A stretch of DNA of 57,838 nt from an uncultured Helicobacter sp. GTDB lineage: Bacteria > Campylobacterota > Campylobacteria > Campylobacterales > Helicobacteraceae. Of the stretch, positions 25,566-35,136 are shown in pieces. The position numbers were made by a program, and so were the translations under genes. The notes beneath the pieces are model-generated. The model made no database searches, was not told where the DNA came from, and saw only the letters and a list, made by a program, of their open reading frames with translations. The first letter of the stretch is position 1; every line of letters starts with the position of its first letter. The DNA is taken from NCBI GenBank assembly GCA_949287835.1, contig CASEHV010000019.1, positions 1-57,838 of the forward strand, in the 5' to 3' direction.

Positions 25566-27550
25566 GACAATTCTCCATAAATCCTTAAAACCCTCTCTTG
25601 CAAACTTTTTACATCAAGTCCTAAAGATTCCTCTACTAGCTCACTTTTTCCATGTCGTATAAAGCTATCCTCAATCTCAAAGCTTGTAATGTATGGAATC
25701 CTAGTTAGCTTTCTCTCATTATAAAGAGAGTTTGCCAAATCAAGCAATGCGGCTCCTACGCCATTTATCTTATAGCTATCACTTAGCACGAATATATATT
25801 TATAAGATTCAAAGCATTCTAGCAGAGTATTGGAATCTAGCGGCTTTAGAAAGATTAAATCAAGTAAGTCCGCACTAACGCCTTTTTGCTTTAATACCTC
25901 TTTTAGTAAAAAGCCTCTGCCGACACCATTACCATATCCTACAATCAAAATCGGAGAGTCATTTCTCTCTAGCATTTGGCTTTTCCATTGCGATAAATGT
26001 GCTTTGTAGTCATCTTTGCAGAAATTAGATTCCACACCATCTAGTAAAAACTTCCCACGTGGGTAGCGAAAGGCAAGCGGCGCACTAATATCTACACTAA
26101 AATCAAGAATGCACTCAAGGCTCTCATTATCTCGCGGCGCCATCATAGTCATGTTTGGAATCATTCTAAGATATGCTATGTCAAATAATCCCTGGTGTGT
26201 CTCGCCATCCTCTCCTACAATGCCTGCCCTATCAATGCAGAATCTCACAGGCAATCCCATAATGCTAACATCATGTATGATTTGGTCAAATGCCCTCTGT
26301 AAAAATGTAGAATATATCGCCACATACGGCTTTAGTCCCTCCTTTGCCATTGCTGCCATAGAGGTTGTGGCATGCTGCTCGGCTATGGCTACATCAAAGA
26401 ATCTATTCGGATAGGCGTCCATGAGTTTATCTAGCCCCGTGCCACTTGGCATTGCAGCGGTAACGCCCACTATATCACTATGCTTTTGTGCTAACTCTAA
26501 AAGCTTTTTGCTAAACACAGAAGTGGGACTTTGTATGCTTTGACTTTTTAGCGGTTTGCCACTCTCTACATCAAAGGGCGATACGCCATGCCATTTCTCA
26601 TATCTGCCCTCAGCGATTTTATAGCCCTTGCCTTTTATGGTTTGGCAGTGGATTAGCACGGGACGATTGATTTTTTTAAGACGTTTTAAAGTGTCTATGA
26701 CCTCAGAGATTTTATTACCATCAATTGGTCCTATATAATCTATGCCAAATTCCTCAAATAATAATCCGGGCGTAATAAGCTTTAAGCTCTCCTCAAATCG
26801 CTTTGCGATAAAGGTAGCACCCTCTGGCATTTTATCTAGCACTTTTTTGATTCTCTCTTTAATGTTTTGATAAAGCGGACTAGCAATGGTCTTTGAGAGA
26901 ATCTTAGACATGACGCCGATTGGCTTTGCGATACTCATCTCATTATCATTTAGGATAATTATCATAGGCAGCTTTAAATCACCCAACTCATTTAATGCCT
27001 CATAGACTAGCCCAGCACTCATAGAGCCATCGCCTATCATTACCACAGGATAGTTGGCACTTTTATTTTTTAGCATAGCAGCCTTTGATACCCCCACAGC
27101 CAAAGATAGCGAGGTAGAGCTATGCCCAGCTACAAAATAATCACACTCACTCTCACTAGGCGAGGTAAAGCCACTTATGCCATTAAACTGCCTTAGAGTG
27201 TGAAAATCTCTATAACGACCACTTAGAAGTTTATGTGCATAAGCTTGATGACTGACATCAAAGATAAATGGATTCTCTTTGCAGTCAAATACCGCATGCA
27301 TACCTACGATTAACTCCACCGCGCCAAGCGTAGAGCTTAGATGCCCCCCATTTTTGCTAACAGTATCTAGGATTTTCTGCCGAATGGCACTTGATAGATT
27401 CTCTAACTCAGCAATGCTACAAGTCTTTAGCAAAGACCTTACATCTTCTCCTAACTGCATTGTGCGAACTATATCCACACCGCTTGTATTGGATTCTTTA
27501 GATTCTAGGGTTTTACTAGCCGCTTTAACCCCTGCATGTCCATCTTGCAT
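25562..27550 (-). CDS. dxs: 1-deoxy-D-xylulose-5-phosphate synthase
   Basis: A thiamine-diphosphate enzyme that condenses pyruvate and glyceraldehyde 3-phosphate, the entry step of the MEP isoprenoid pathway. Motifs: GGHLSSTLGAVEL, FDVSHQAYAHKLL, the ThDP fold GDGSMSAG…NDNEMSIA, FEEFGIDYIGPIDG, and in the pyrimidine domain AIAEQHATTSMAAMA and DRAGIVGEDGETHQG. At 662 residues it is about 40 longer than the H. pylori enzyme; the excess is an N-terminal stretch (residues 1-30). The ATG at 27550 has a good AAGGAAAAGAG upstream, while a shorter protein could start at Met31 (27460). It heads the run that continues into lipoproteins, trmB and ftsEX. Confidence 0.95.
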   Translation of the reverse strand: MQDGHAGVKAASKTLESKESNTSGVDIVRTMQLGEDVRSLLKTCSIAELENLSSAIRQKILDTVSKNGGHLSSTLGAVELIVGMHAVFDCKENPFIFDVSHQAYAHKLLSGRYRDFHTLRQFNGISGFTSPSESECDYFVAGHSSTSLSLAVGVSKAAMLKNKSANYPVVMIGDGSMSAGLVYEALNELGDLKLPMIIILNDNEMSIAKPIGVMSKILSKTIASPLYQNIKERIKKVLDKMPEGATFIAKRFEESLKLITPGLLFEEFGIDYIGPIDGNKISEVIDTLKRLKKINRPVLIHCQTIKGKGYKIAEGRYEKWHGVSPFDVESGKPLKSQSIQSPTSVFSKKLLELAQKHSDIVGVTAAMPSGTGLDKLMDAYPNRFFDVAIAEQHATTSMAAMAKEGLKPYVAIYSTFLQRAFDQIIHDVSIMGLPVRFCIDRAGIVGEDGETHQGLFDIAYLRMIPNMTMMAPRDNESLECILDFSVDISAPLAFRYPRGKFLLDGVESNFCKDDYKAHLSQWKSQMLERNDSPILIVGYGNGVGRGFLLKEVLKQKGVSADLLDLIFLKPLDSNTLLECFESYKYIFVLSDSYKINGVGAALLDLANSLYNERKLTRIPYITSFEIEDSFIRHGKSELVEESLGLDVKSLQERVLRIYGELS

Positions 27551-27704
27551 TCTCTTTTCCTTGAAAGTTGCTATGTCAATTATAGCATTTTTAGAGATTA
27601 GCAGAATCTACATGTAAACAATGTTTTATATGCAAAAAATTAAAAATACATATCATATTCTTAAATTTATGCTAGAATTTTTGGATTTTAACACAAGGAT
27701 TCTC

Positions 27705-28655
27705 ATGCAAACCATAGATGACAAATGTATAGATTCTTTTATGCAGGCACTTTATAGTAACAAGTGCATTACCTATGAGCTTTGCCCAGATAGGAGTGCT
27801 AGTGTAGATAATCTCATAGAGAAAGTCAAAAAGGCAGGGCTAGAGTGCATGGAATCAAAACTAAATGCCATAGATGCGTTTGTATGCACAGACTTGCCAC
27901 TTGCAAAGCTAAAGCATCACTGCACACTAGCAGCTATAAAATTACAACAGAATCTAAAAAAGCCAGTTGTATGCACCACTAGCATGAGAGATAAAAACTC
28001 ACTATCGCTTAGTGCTGAGATACTAGGATTAAATGAATTTAATGTGCGATTATTCTTAGCATTAAGCGGTGATTCCATAAAGCTAGGCGACCAGCCACAG
28101 GCAAAGGCAGTATTTGAGGGAAATAGTCTTAGAATCTTAGAAATCATTGAGTGCTTAAATAAAGGCAGGGATTTAAATGGCAATGAAATACATGGGGAGA
28201 TAAAAAGCATTCATGGGTTTACCGTTATGGATTCATACTCAAAAAATAAAGATGTATTAAAGAAAAAAATGGAATCTAAAATAAAAGGAGGAGCAAAAGC
28301 AATATTCACGCAACCAATCTATGATATACCCACATTAGATACACTGCTAGAATGGCTAGATGAGATTAATGCTAAATATAATCAATCATGTGTTTTAATG
28401 CAGGGCTTTTTCCCCCTCACAAGATACAAGGTTGCCTTGTTTCTGCGAGATTCTCTGCCTGGCGTATTTTTGCCAAATCATTGGGTAGAGGATTTAGAGA
28501 GTGCGAGTTTAAAGGGAATTGAGTATGAAAGGGAGATTGGAATGCAAAAAAGCATGGAACTTTTCTCATCTCTTTATAAAAAACACCCAAAAATTCATTT
28601 TATGAATAATAATAACACAATGTATGCTAGAAAGATTTTAGATAGTATTTTATAG
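27705..28655 (+). CDS. Methylenetetrahydrofolate reductase-like (MetF-fold) protein
   Basis: About 316 residues. It matches the MetF TIM barrel at the flavin/folate-binding strands: YELCPDR near the N-terminus (the position of the catalytic Glu in EFFPP), VVCTTSMRDKNSLSLSAEIL, LFLALSGDSIKLGDQPQAKA and GAKAIFTQPIYD. Typical MetF reduces methylene-THF to methyl-THF for methionine synthesis. The altered EFFPP motif means the reaction should be treated as probable, not certain. The ATG at 27705 (AAGGATTCTC upstream) is preferred over one at 27621, which would add 28 unconserved residues. It precedes leuC by 48 bases. Confidence 0.75.
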   Translation: MQTIDDKCIDSFMQALYSNKCITYELCPDRSASVDNLIEKVKKAGLECMESKLNAIDAFVCTDLPLAKLKHHCTLAAIKLQQNLKKPVVCTTSMRDKNSLSLSAEILGLNEFNVRLFLALSGDSIKLGDQPQAKAVFEGNSLRILEIIECLNKGRDLNGNEIHGEIKSIHGFTVMDSYSKNKDVLKKKMESKIKGGAKAIFTQPIYDIPTLDTLLEWLDEINAKYNQSCVLMQGFFPLTRYKVALFLRDSLPGVFLPNHWVEDLESASLKGIEYEREIGMQKSMELFSSLYKKHPKIHFMNNNNTMYARKILDSIL

Positions 28656-28703
28656 CTTTGTGCTAAAATGCAAGAACTATCCAAGAACTATCAAGGAGAT
28701 AAT

Positions 28704-29978
28704 ATGGGACTAAGCATTACAGAAAAGATTTTTAGTCATCACGTAGGCAGAGAAGTCTATGCTGATGAGATAATAGAATGTGATATTGATATGGTTATTG
28801 GAAATGATATTACGACACCCATTTCTATCAAGGAATTTGAGAAAGTAGGGGCAAAGAAACTAGCAAAGCCAAAGAATTTCTCCATAGTCATGGACCACTT
28901 CATACCAGCAAAGGATATTGCCTCCGCAAATCAGGCTAGGATTAGTCGCGACTTTGCACTAAAGCATGATTTGGATTATTTCTTTGATGAGAGGGATATG
29001 GGGATTGAGCATGCACTCATGCCAGAGAAAGGTCTTGTGGTAAGTGGTGATGTCATCATCGGCGCAGATTCTCATACCTGTACACACGGCGCACTTGGGG
29101 CATTTAGCACGGGCATGGGTAGTACGGATTTAGCCTATGCGATGATAACGGGCAAAAATTGGTTTAAGATTCCAAAAAGCATTAAAGTCGTCTTTAAAGG
29201 CAGAGCGGGGAAAATGGTAGGCGGCAAGGATTTGATACTAGAGGTGATTAGAATCTTAGGCGTAGATGGCGCTTTGTATAAGGCACTTGAGTTTTGCGGT
29301 GAGGGCGTAGAGAATCTTAGCATGGACGATAGATTCTCACTTTGCAATATGGCAATAGAAGCGGGGGCAAAAAGTGGCATCATCGCCGCAGATGAGGTAA
29401 CCAAACAATTCCTAGAGGAGATGAGAGAGCTAAATGGGAAGCTTAGAGATGAGCCGATTTTCCATTACAGCGACAAAGATGCAAACTATGACAGGGAGAT
29501 AGTCATAGACTTAGAGAAGCTAGAGCCGCTTGTGGCATATCCATTTCTGCCAAGCAATGGCAAGAGTATTTCAGAATCAAGCAGAGATAAAATCGCTATT
29601 CAACAGGCATTCATAGGCTCATGCACAAATGGACGCTTGAGTGATTTAAAGATTGCAAGTGAGATTCTAAAGGGCAAAAAAATCGATAAAAAAGTGCGAT
29701 TAATCGTAACGCCAGGGACGCAGAGAATCTACAAACTCGCACACAAAGCAGGCTATATCGACACTCTGCTAGAGGCAGGAGCACTAGTTAGCAATCCAAC
29801 CTGTGGCGCATGCCTTGGCGGATATATGGGAATCCTTGGCGATAATGAGAAGTGTATCTCTACTACAAATCGTAATTTCATCGGCAGAATGGGCGCTAGA
29901 AGCTCGGAAGTATATCTTGCAAATGCCGCTGTAGTCGCACAAAGCGCCCTTGAGGGTGTCATAGCAGATCCGAGGTAG
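28704..29978 (+). CDS. leuC: 3-isopropylmalate dehydratase large subunit (LeuC/HACN type)
   Basis: A 424-residue aconitase-family subunit carrying the 4Fe-4S site: one Cys in IGADSHTCTHGA, one in GSCTNGRLSDL and one in NPTCGACLGGYMG. It isomerises 2-isopropylmalate in leucine synthesis together with the small subunit LeuD. The sequence resembles the shorter archaeal-type or homoaconitase-like LeuC (about 420 residues) rather than the 470-residue enterobacterial form. The ATG at 28704 follows a strong AAGGAG; a start 12 codons earlier is less likely. No leuD or other leu gene lies in the window. Confidence 0.88.
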   Translation: MGLSITEKIFSHHVGREVYADEIIECDIDMVIGNDITTPISIKEFEKVGAKKLAKPKNFSIVMDHFIPAKDIASANQARISRDFALKHDLDYFFDERDMGIEHALMPEKGLVVSGDVIIGADSHTCTHGALGAFSTGMGSTDLAYAMITGKNWFKIPKSIKVVFKGRAGKMVGGKDLILEVIRILGVDGALYKALEFCGEGVENLSMDDRFSLCNMAIEAGAKSGIIAADEVTKQFLEEMRELNGKLRDEPIFHYSDKDANYDREIVIDLEKLEPLVAYPFLPSNGKSISESSRDKIAIQQAFIGSCTNGRLSDLKIASEILKGKKIDKKVRLIVTPGTQRIYKLAHKAGYIDTLLEAGALVSNPTCGACLGGYMGILGDNEKCISTTNRNFIGRMGARSSEVYLANAAVVAQSALEGVIADPR

Positions 29979-29995
29979 CAGAAAACATAGATTAT

Positions 29996-30013
29996 CACTT
30001 TGACACTAAAGTG
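29996..30013 (+). terminator. Small hairpin after leuC
   Basis: CACTTT, loop GACACT, AAAGTG: a perfect 6-bp stem 17 bases after the leuC stop. There is no U-run after it, so termination is only a possibility. Confidence 0.3.
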
Positions 30014-30212
30014 GCATATATTATTTGATTCAGTAGAATCGTATTGTTATATACTTAATAATACACTATATATTTTGTTATGTTTAAAAGCTACTTAAAT
30101 CATCATTAAAAACATCTCAGATTTAGAGTTGTAACACCTAAAATATCTATTGCTTTTATTATATTCACTTACATACTACGCTAATGCAAGTAGTTTTTTA
30201 GAAATGACAATA

Positions 30213-30229
30213 TAAAGCATTATGCTTTA
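30213..30229. promoter_or_regulatory. Perfect inverted repeat upstream of gyrA
   Basis: TAAAGCAT-T-ATGCTTTA has 8-bp arms around a single base, about 55 bases upstream of the gyrA -10 box. It could bind a dimeric regulator. The rest of 29,979-30,312 holds no gene that I can see. Confidence 0.35.
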
Positions 30230-30283
30230 CCATTTTGCAAATCAACCTCTATGCTACCGAAATTTGCCTACTCACTTTTTCGC

Positions 30284-30289
30284 TATAAT
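30284..30289 (+). promoter_or_regulatory. -10 box of the gyrA promoter
   Basis: TATAAT, 24 bases before the gyrA ATG, preceded by the T-rich tract CTCACTTTTTCGC. Campylobacterota promoters often have a strong -10 and a periodic T-rich region instead of a -35, which fits here. Confidence 0.6.
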
Positions 30290-30312
30290 TACGGGTTTGA
30301 TAAGGAGAATAT

Positions 30313-32763
30313 ATGGACAATCTCTTAGACAATACCATTATCAAGCAGGTTCGCATTGATGATTCCATAAAAGAGAGTTATCTTGATTATTCCATGAGCG
30401 TTATAGTCGGCAGAGCATTGCCAAATGCACGTGATGGGCTAAAGCCTGTGCATAGGCGGATTCTGTATGCCATGAATGAGTTAAATCTAACGCATAGAAA
30501 TCCATATAAGAAAAGTGCTAGAATCGTAGGTGATGTTATAGGTAAGTATCACCCACATGGCGATAGTGCGGTATATGATGCGCTTGTGCGTATGGCACAG
30601 GATTTCTCCATGCGATTAGAGCTAGTCGATGGGCAGGGTAACTTTGGCTCCATAGATGGCGATAGTGCGGCTGCTATGCGTTACACAGAGGCACGTATGA
30701 CACGTGCTAGTGAGGAGATGCTAAGAGATTTAGACAAAGACACGGTAGATTTCGTATCAAACTATGATGATAGTCTAAAAGAGCCTAGTGTCCTGCCTAC
30801 TAGGATTCCAAATCTTTTAGTCAATGGCTCAAGCGGTATCGCTGTGGGCATGGCTACCTCTATCCCACCGCATAGAATCGATGAGGTCATAGATGCCGCT
30901 ATCTATCGTATCGACAATGAGGAATGCGAGTTAAGCGATATTATGGAGCATATCAAGGGTCCAGATTTCCCCACTGGTGGCATTATCTATGGTAAGCATG
31001 GAATCATAGAGGCATATAGAAGTGGCAGAGGTAGAATCAAGGTTCGCGCAAAAGTTCATATAGAAAAAACAAAAACAAAGGAAATCATAGTCGTAGATGA
31101 GATTCCATATCAAGTAAATAAAGCTAGATTGTTTGAGCAAATCGATACTCTAGCAAGAGAGAAAGTCATAGATGGAATCTCAGAGGTAAGAGATGAGTCA
31201 GATAAAGATGGTATGCGTCTTGTCATAGAGCTAAAGCGGGAGGCTATGAGTGAGATTGTGCTAAATCATCTCTATAAGTCAAGTGCTATGGAGACGACTT
31301 TTAGCATGATTATGCTTGCTATTGATAATAATGAGCCAAAAGTCTTTACGCTACTTGAATTAATAGATTTATTCATCTCACACAGAAAGACCGTGGTAAT
31401 CCGCAGAATCATCTATGACTTGCAGAAGGCTAGGGCTAGGGTGCATGTGTTAGAGGGGCTAAAAATCGCACTTGACAATCTTGATTCCATAATCAAGCTA
31501 ATAAGAAGCAGCTCTGATCCAAATGATGCAAAAGAAGCTTTGATGACAAGCTATAACTTAAGCGAGATTCAAAGTAAGGCAATTCTAGACATGAGACTGC
31601 AAAGGCTAACAGCCCTAGAGCGCGACAAGATAGAATCTGAATACAAAGAGCTAGTGGAGCTAATAGAAAAACTAGAGGCAATACTAAAAAGCGAGGAGAA
31701 ATTAAATGAAGTCATCAAAGAGGAGCTAGAGGAGACAAAAGAGCTATTTTCTAGTGCTAGAAAAACGCAGATTGAAGAAGACTATGATTCCATAGATGCG
31801 GAGGATTTGATACCAAATGAGCAAGTCGTGGTTACCATGACGCATAAAGGCTATGTGAAGCGGGTGCTGCTTACCACTTATGAGAAGCAAAATCGTGGTG
31901 GCAAGGGTAAGATAAGCGGGAATACACACGAGGACGATTTTATAGAATCCTTTTTCATCGCAAATACGCATGACACGATTATGTTCATCACGAATCTAGG
32001 GCAGCTATATTGGCTAAAGGTATATAGGATACCAGAGGTAGGAAGGACGGCGATAGGCAGGGCAGTTGTGAATCTCATTAACCTTCAAGAGGGTGAGAAA
32101 ATCATGGCTACCATTACTACAAGCGACTTTAGCGAGGATAAATCTATCGTGTTTTTCACTAAAGAGGGATTAGTGAAACGCACAAATCTAAGCGAGTATA
32201 AGAATATCCGACACACAGGCATAAGGGCACTTAATCTAAATGAAAATGATGAACTAATTAGCGCTAGCATTGTGGATTCTAGTATCAAGTATCTTTTTAT
32301 CGCTACAAGAGAGGGGCAGTGCATAAGATTTGAGCTAGATTCCATAAAAGACATAGGGCGCGCCGCAAAGGGCGTCATCGGCATTCGCTTTAAGATAAAA
32401 AATGATAGCGTTATAGCGGCTTCTGCCATTAGAGGCGATGATGATAAACTACTTAGCATTAGTGAGCTAGGCATCGGTAAGCAGACGATTGCAGGGAGTT
32501 ATAGTGTAATTAATCGCGGTGGCAAGGGCGTAGTGGCTATGAAGCTAACGAGCAAAACAGGTAAGCTAGTAAGTGTGCTAAGTGTAGATAATGCCAACAA
32601 GGACCTCATGGTGCTAACCTCACTAGGCAAGATGATACGAGTACCACTTGATTCCATACGAGAAGCGGGGCGAAACACAATGGGCGTTAAGATTCTAAGT
32701 CTTAGCGATAAGGATAAAGTGGTGTTTGCTAGTCTGTGTAATAAGGAGGAGGGTATAGTGTAA
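30313..32763 (+). CDS. gyrA: DNA gyrase subunit A
   Basis: An 816-residue type II topoisomerase subunit that breaks and rejoins DNA during negative supercoiling. The catalytic tyrosine is in [10 protein letters not shown] (Tyr124). The N-terminal breakage-reunion domain is followed by a beta-pinwheel C-terminal domain with a GyrA-box-like basic motif (QNRGGKGK, about residue 529). The quinolone-resistance region reads [19 protein letters not shown]; Ser85 and Asp89 sit at the positions of E. coli Ser83 and Asp87, so the allele looks like the susceptible type. The ATG has AAGGAG six bases upstream. Confidence 0.97.
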   Translation: MDNLLDNTIIKQVRIDDSIKESYLDYSMSVIVGRALPNARDGLKPVHRRILYAMNELNLTHRNPYKKSARIVGDVIGKYHPHGDSAVYDALVRMAQDFSMRLELVDGQGNFGSIDGDSAAAMRYTEARMTRASEEMLRDLDKDTVDFVSNYDDSLKEPSVLPTRIPNLLVNGSSGIAVGMATSIPPHRIDEVIDAAIYRIDNEECELSDIMEHIKGPDFPTGGIIYGKHGIIEAYRSGRGRIKVRAKVHIEKTKTKEIIVVDEIPYQVNKARLFEQIDTLAREKVIDGISEVRDESDKDGMRLVIELKREAMSEIVLNHLYKSSAMETTFSMIMLAIDNNEPKVFTLLELIDLFISHRKTVVIRRIIYDLQKARARVHVLEGLKIALDNLDSIIKLIRSSSDPNDAKEALMTSYNLSEIQSKAILDMRLQRLTALERDKIESEYKELVELIEKLEAILKSEEKLNEVIKEELEETKELFSSARKTQIEEDYDSIDAEDLIPNEQVVVTMTHKGYVKRVLLTTYEKQNRGGKGKISGNTHEDDFIESFFIANTHDTIMFITNLGQLYWLKVYRIPEVGRTAIGRAVVNLINLQEGEKIMATITTSDFSEDKSIVFFTKEGLVKRTNLSEYKNIRHTGIRALNLNENDELISASIVDSSIKYLFIATREGQCIRFELDSIKDIGRAAKGVIGIRFKIKNDSVIAASAIRGDDDKLLSISELGIGKQTIAGSYSVINRGGKGVVAMKLTSKTGKLVSVLSVDNANKDLMVLTSLGKMIRVPLDSIREAGRNTMGVKILSLSDKDKVVFASLCNKEEGIV

Positions 32764-32861
32764 TTGAGGAAGACCTTGATTCCACAAATGCGACGATCTG
32801 ATTCAGATGATAACTACGGCTAAAGAATTAAATTAGCTTCTAAAACAGATTTTGAAAATAG

Positions 32862-32886
32862 ACAGCACGAAGTCGTGTGTTTTTTA
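32862..32886 (+). terminator. Probable terminator downstream of gyrA
   Basis: GCACG-AAGT-CGTGT makes a short stem (four GC/AT pairs plus G-T), followed by GTTTTTTACC and more T-rich sequence. It lies about 100 bases after the gyrA stop, between convergent gyrA and purD. I see nothing else in this gap. Confidence 0.45.
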
Positions 32887-33000
32887 CCTTTTTATTTTTT
32901 TCTAATTCGTTATATAGCTTTTTTCTGCTCCTTGCTAATTTTTATCTCCTCCCAACAAATTCCCTAAAATTCCTATTTTTAATGTTGTTTCTTGATTAAA

Positions 33001-34275
33001 CTACAACGACTGATGTCCTATATCTTTTCTATACCTACTCCCCTCAAACTCTATACTTTTGCAAATCTCATAGGCATTATCCCTAGCCTCTTTCATATTA
33101 GCACCTATGCCCACTGCCGCTGCTACGCGCCCGCTATTTGCATACAACTCTCCATCTATCATACTAGCATTAGCAAAGACTAAATGCCCTTTAGCACTAA
33201 AATCTTGTAGCGTAATTTTCGCAGGATAATTAGGACTTTTTGTCTCTAGGGCATAATCGCTACTTGCTATGACAACACACACCGCACACTCATCTCTAAG
33301 TGAAATCTCAATCTCCTCCCCCCTAGCACAGCACTCAACTATATCTAACAGTGGCGTATCTAGCAGGGGCATTAGCACCTGACACTCTGGGTCGCCAAAA
33401 CGCACATTATACTCTAGCAGATATGGCTCATCTTTTACTACCATGATTCCAGCAAATAACACGCCTATGTAGGGATTACCCTCATTTTTTAGGGCATTAA
33501 ATGTTGGATTTAGAATTTTTTCCCTTATTTTAGATTCTAATTGCTTATTATATAGCTTTGGCAGGGATACATTATAGGCGCCCATGCCACCTGTGTTTGG
33601 TCCATTATCACCATCTAGCAGTCTTTTGTGGTCTTGACATGCGGGGAAAAGCGTGTAACTATTGCCATTTGAGATAGCAAAAAGTGAGAGTTCATAGCCC
33701 TCCAAAAACTCCTCTATCACCACGCATTTACCAGAATCCCCAAAGAGATTCCCACTTAGCATATTCTCCAAAATCCTCTTTGCCTCCCCCTTATCATCTG
33801 TGATAATCACCCCCTTACCCGCACATATTCCACTTGCTTTTAGCACGATTTTATCACTAAAGGAATCTATGAAGTCAAATCCCTCCTGCTTATTACTCTC
33901 TGATACCTCAAGATACCTAGCGCTAGGAATGCCTAGTCTGCTTACAAACTCTTTCATATACGCTTTTGAACCCTCCAGCCTAGCATTTTTCGCATTAGCA
34001 CCAAAGCATGCAATCTTATTTGCCATCAAAAAATCGACTATGCCATCAATGAGTGGCGCCTCGGGTCCTACTACGACAAACTCTATATTATTTTTTCTTA
34101 TTTCTTCTAATAATATCTCTTTACTACTATATGAAAAACTCTTTGCAGAGAGAAATTTAGTAGCGCCGCCACTTTGTGGTGAGAAGAAAATATCGCCAAC
34201 CCTGCTATCTTTCCTAAGCTCCAATGCCATGCTATATTCCCTACCACCATTGCCTAGTATCAATATATTTTTCAT
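33001..34275 (-). CDS. purD: Phosphoribosylamine--glycine ligase
   Basis: A 424-residue ATP-grasp enzyme for step two of purine synthesis. Signatures are ILILGNGGREYSMALEL at the N-terminus, VVVGPEAPLIDGI, KASGICAGKGVIITDD, GDNGPNTGGMGAY and EYNVRFGDPECQVLMPLL. The length is normal. A histidinol-phosphatase-like gene lies 9 bases upstream in the same direction, so the two are likely co-transcribed although their pathways differ. Confidence 0.95.
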   Translation of the reverse strand: MKNILILGNGGREYSMALELRKDSRVGDIFFSPQSGGATKFLSAKSFSYSSKEILLEEIRKNNIEFVVVGPEAPLIDGIVDFLMANKIACFGANAKNARLEGSKAYMKEFVSRLGIPSARYLEVSESNKQEGFDFIDSFSDKIVLKASGICAGKGVIITDDKGEAKRILENMLSGNLFGDSGKCVVIEEFLEGYELSLFAISNGNSYTLFPACQDHKRLLDGDNGPNTGGMGAYNVSLPKLYNKQLESKIREKILNPTFNALKNEGNPYIGVLFAGIMVVKDEPYLLEYNVRFGDPECQVLMPLLDTPLLDIVECCARGEEIEISLRDECAVCVVIASSDYALETKSPNYPAKITLQDFSAKGHLVFANASMIDGELYANSGRVAAAVGIGANMKEARDNAYEICKSIEFEGSRYRKDIGHQSL

Positions 34276-34284
34276 ACATATTCC

Positions 34285-35070
34285 TTACAAATCAAGCATA
34301 ATTTTTTCTTTATTTCTAAAGATGGCTACCTTGCGAAATCCAGCATCAAGTGCGGCTTTTTTGCAAACCTCATAGCCAAAGCCAACCTGAGAGGGACTAT
34401 GCGCATCGCTACTTAAAGTAATGTCAAGTCCGATTTCCCTAGCTAATTTTAGCAAATCAAAACTGGGATAATGCTCCTTTATATCCTTCCTAAGACCTGC
34501 GGCATTAACCTCTATCACCATGTCATTATCACGCAAAACCTCTAGTGTATGACGCATTTTAGGCATGAGGCTACTTGGCATTCTAGCGCCAAAAAGCTTT
34601 GGCAAATCAATATGCCCACATATCTGAAAAAGCCTACTTTTAGCCATCGCCTCAATGGAATCTAAATATTCACTCCATGTCTCAAGCACCCCCCTCTCCT
34701 GCCACTGTCCTACAAACTCGGGATTATCAAAGCCCCAATCTCCTAGAAAATGCACAGAGCCAATGAGATAATCAGTCTGTGCCTCTAGGACTTCTCTCTC
34801 TATCAAATCCTCACGATTGAGTATATAATCAACCTCTAATGCAAGCAGAATCTCTATTTGACTATTAGAATTTTTCAAATCTTTTATGGATTTCAAATAA
34901 GGATTTAAATCCGAAATTTTCATACGATATTTGTAGTCAAAATCCATAGGCGCATGACATGAGAATCCAAAAATATCTATGCCCTCACGCAATGCCGCAT
35001 CTATATAATCCTGCATACTACCCTCTGCATGATTGCAATAATATGTGTGATTGTGTAAATCTACTCGCAT
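34285..35070 (-). CDS. PHP-family histidinol-phosphatase
   Basis: About 261 residues. It is a PHP-domain phosphoesterase that would dephosphorylate histidinol phosphate in histidine synthesis (HisK/HisJ type). Metal ligands are visible in VDLHNHTYYC at the start, FGFSCHAPMDF, GSVHFLG, CGHIDLPKLF and LSSDAHSPSQVGFGYE. The ATG at 35070 starts directly at MRVDLHNHT; an ATG five codons earlier (35085) is also in frame. Membership of the PHP family is certain; the substrate is inferred from the HolPase-like motif set. Confidence 0.85.
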   Translation of the reverse strand: MRVDLHNHTYYCNHAEGSMQDYIDAALREGIDIFGFSCHAPMDFDYKYRMKISDLNPYLKSIKDLKNSNSQIEILLALEVDYILNREDLIEREVLEAQTDYLIGSVHFLGDWGFDNPEFVGQWQERGVLETWSEYLDSIEAMAKSRLFQICGHIDLPKLFGARMPSSLMPKMRHTLEVLRDNDMVIEVNAAGLRKDIKEHYPSFDLLKLAREIGLDITLSSDAHSPSQVGFGYEVCKKAALDAGFRKVAIFRNKEKIMLDL

Positions 35071-35136
35071 GTTAGAATCTCTCATTGACTTTCATTGACT
35101 AAATAGTGAATTGTATGCAAAGATGTTTAAATATGT

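Noticed and set aside
32992-33183. Plus-strand frame of 63 residues downstream of gyrA
   Set aside because: It is antisense to the conserved end of purD.
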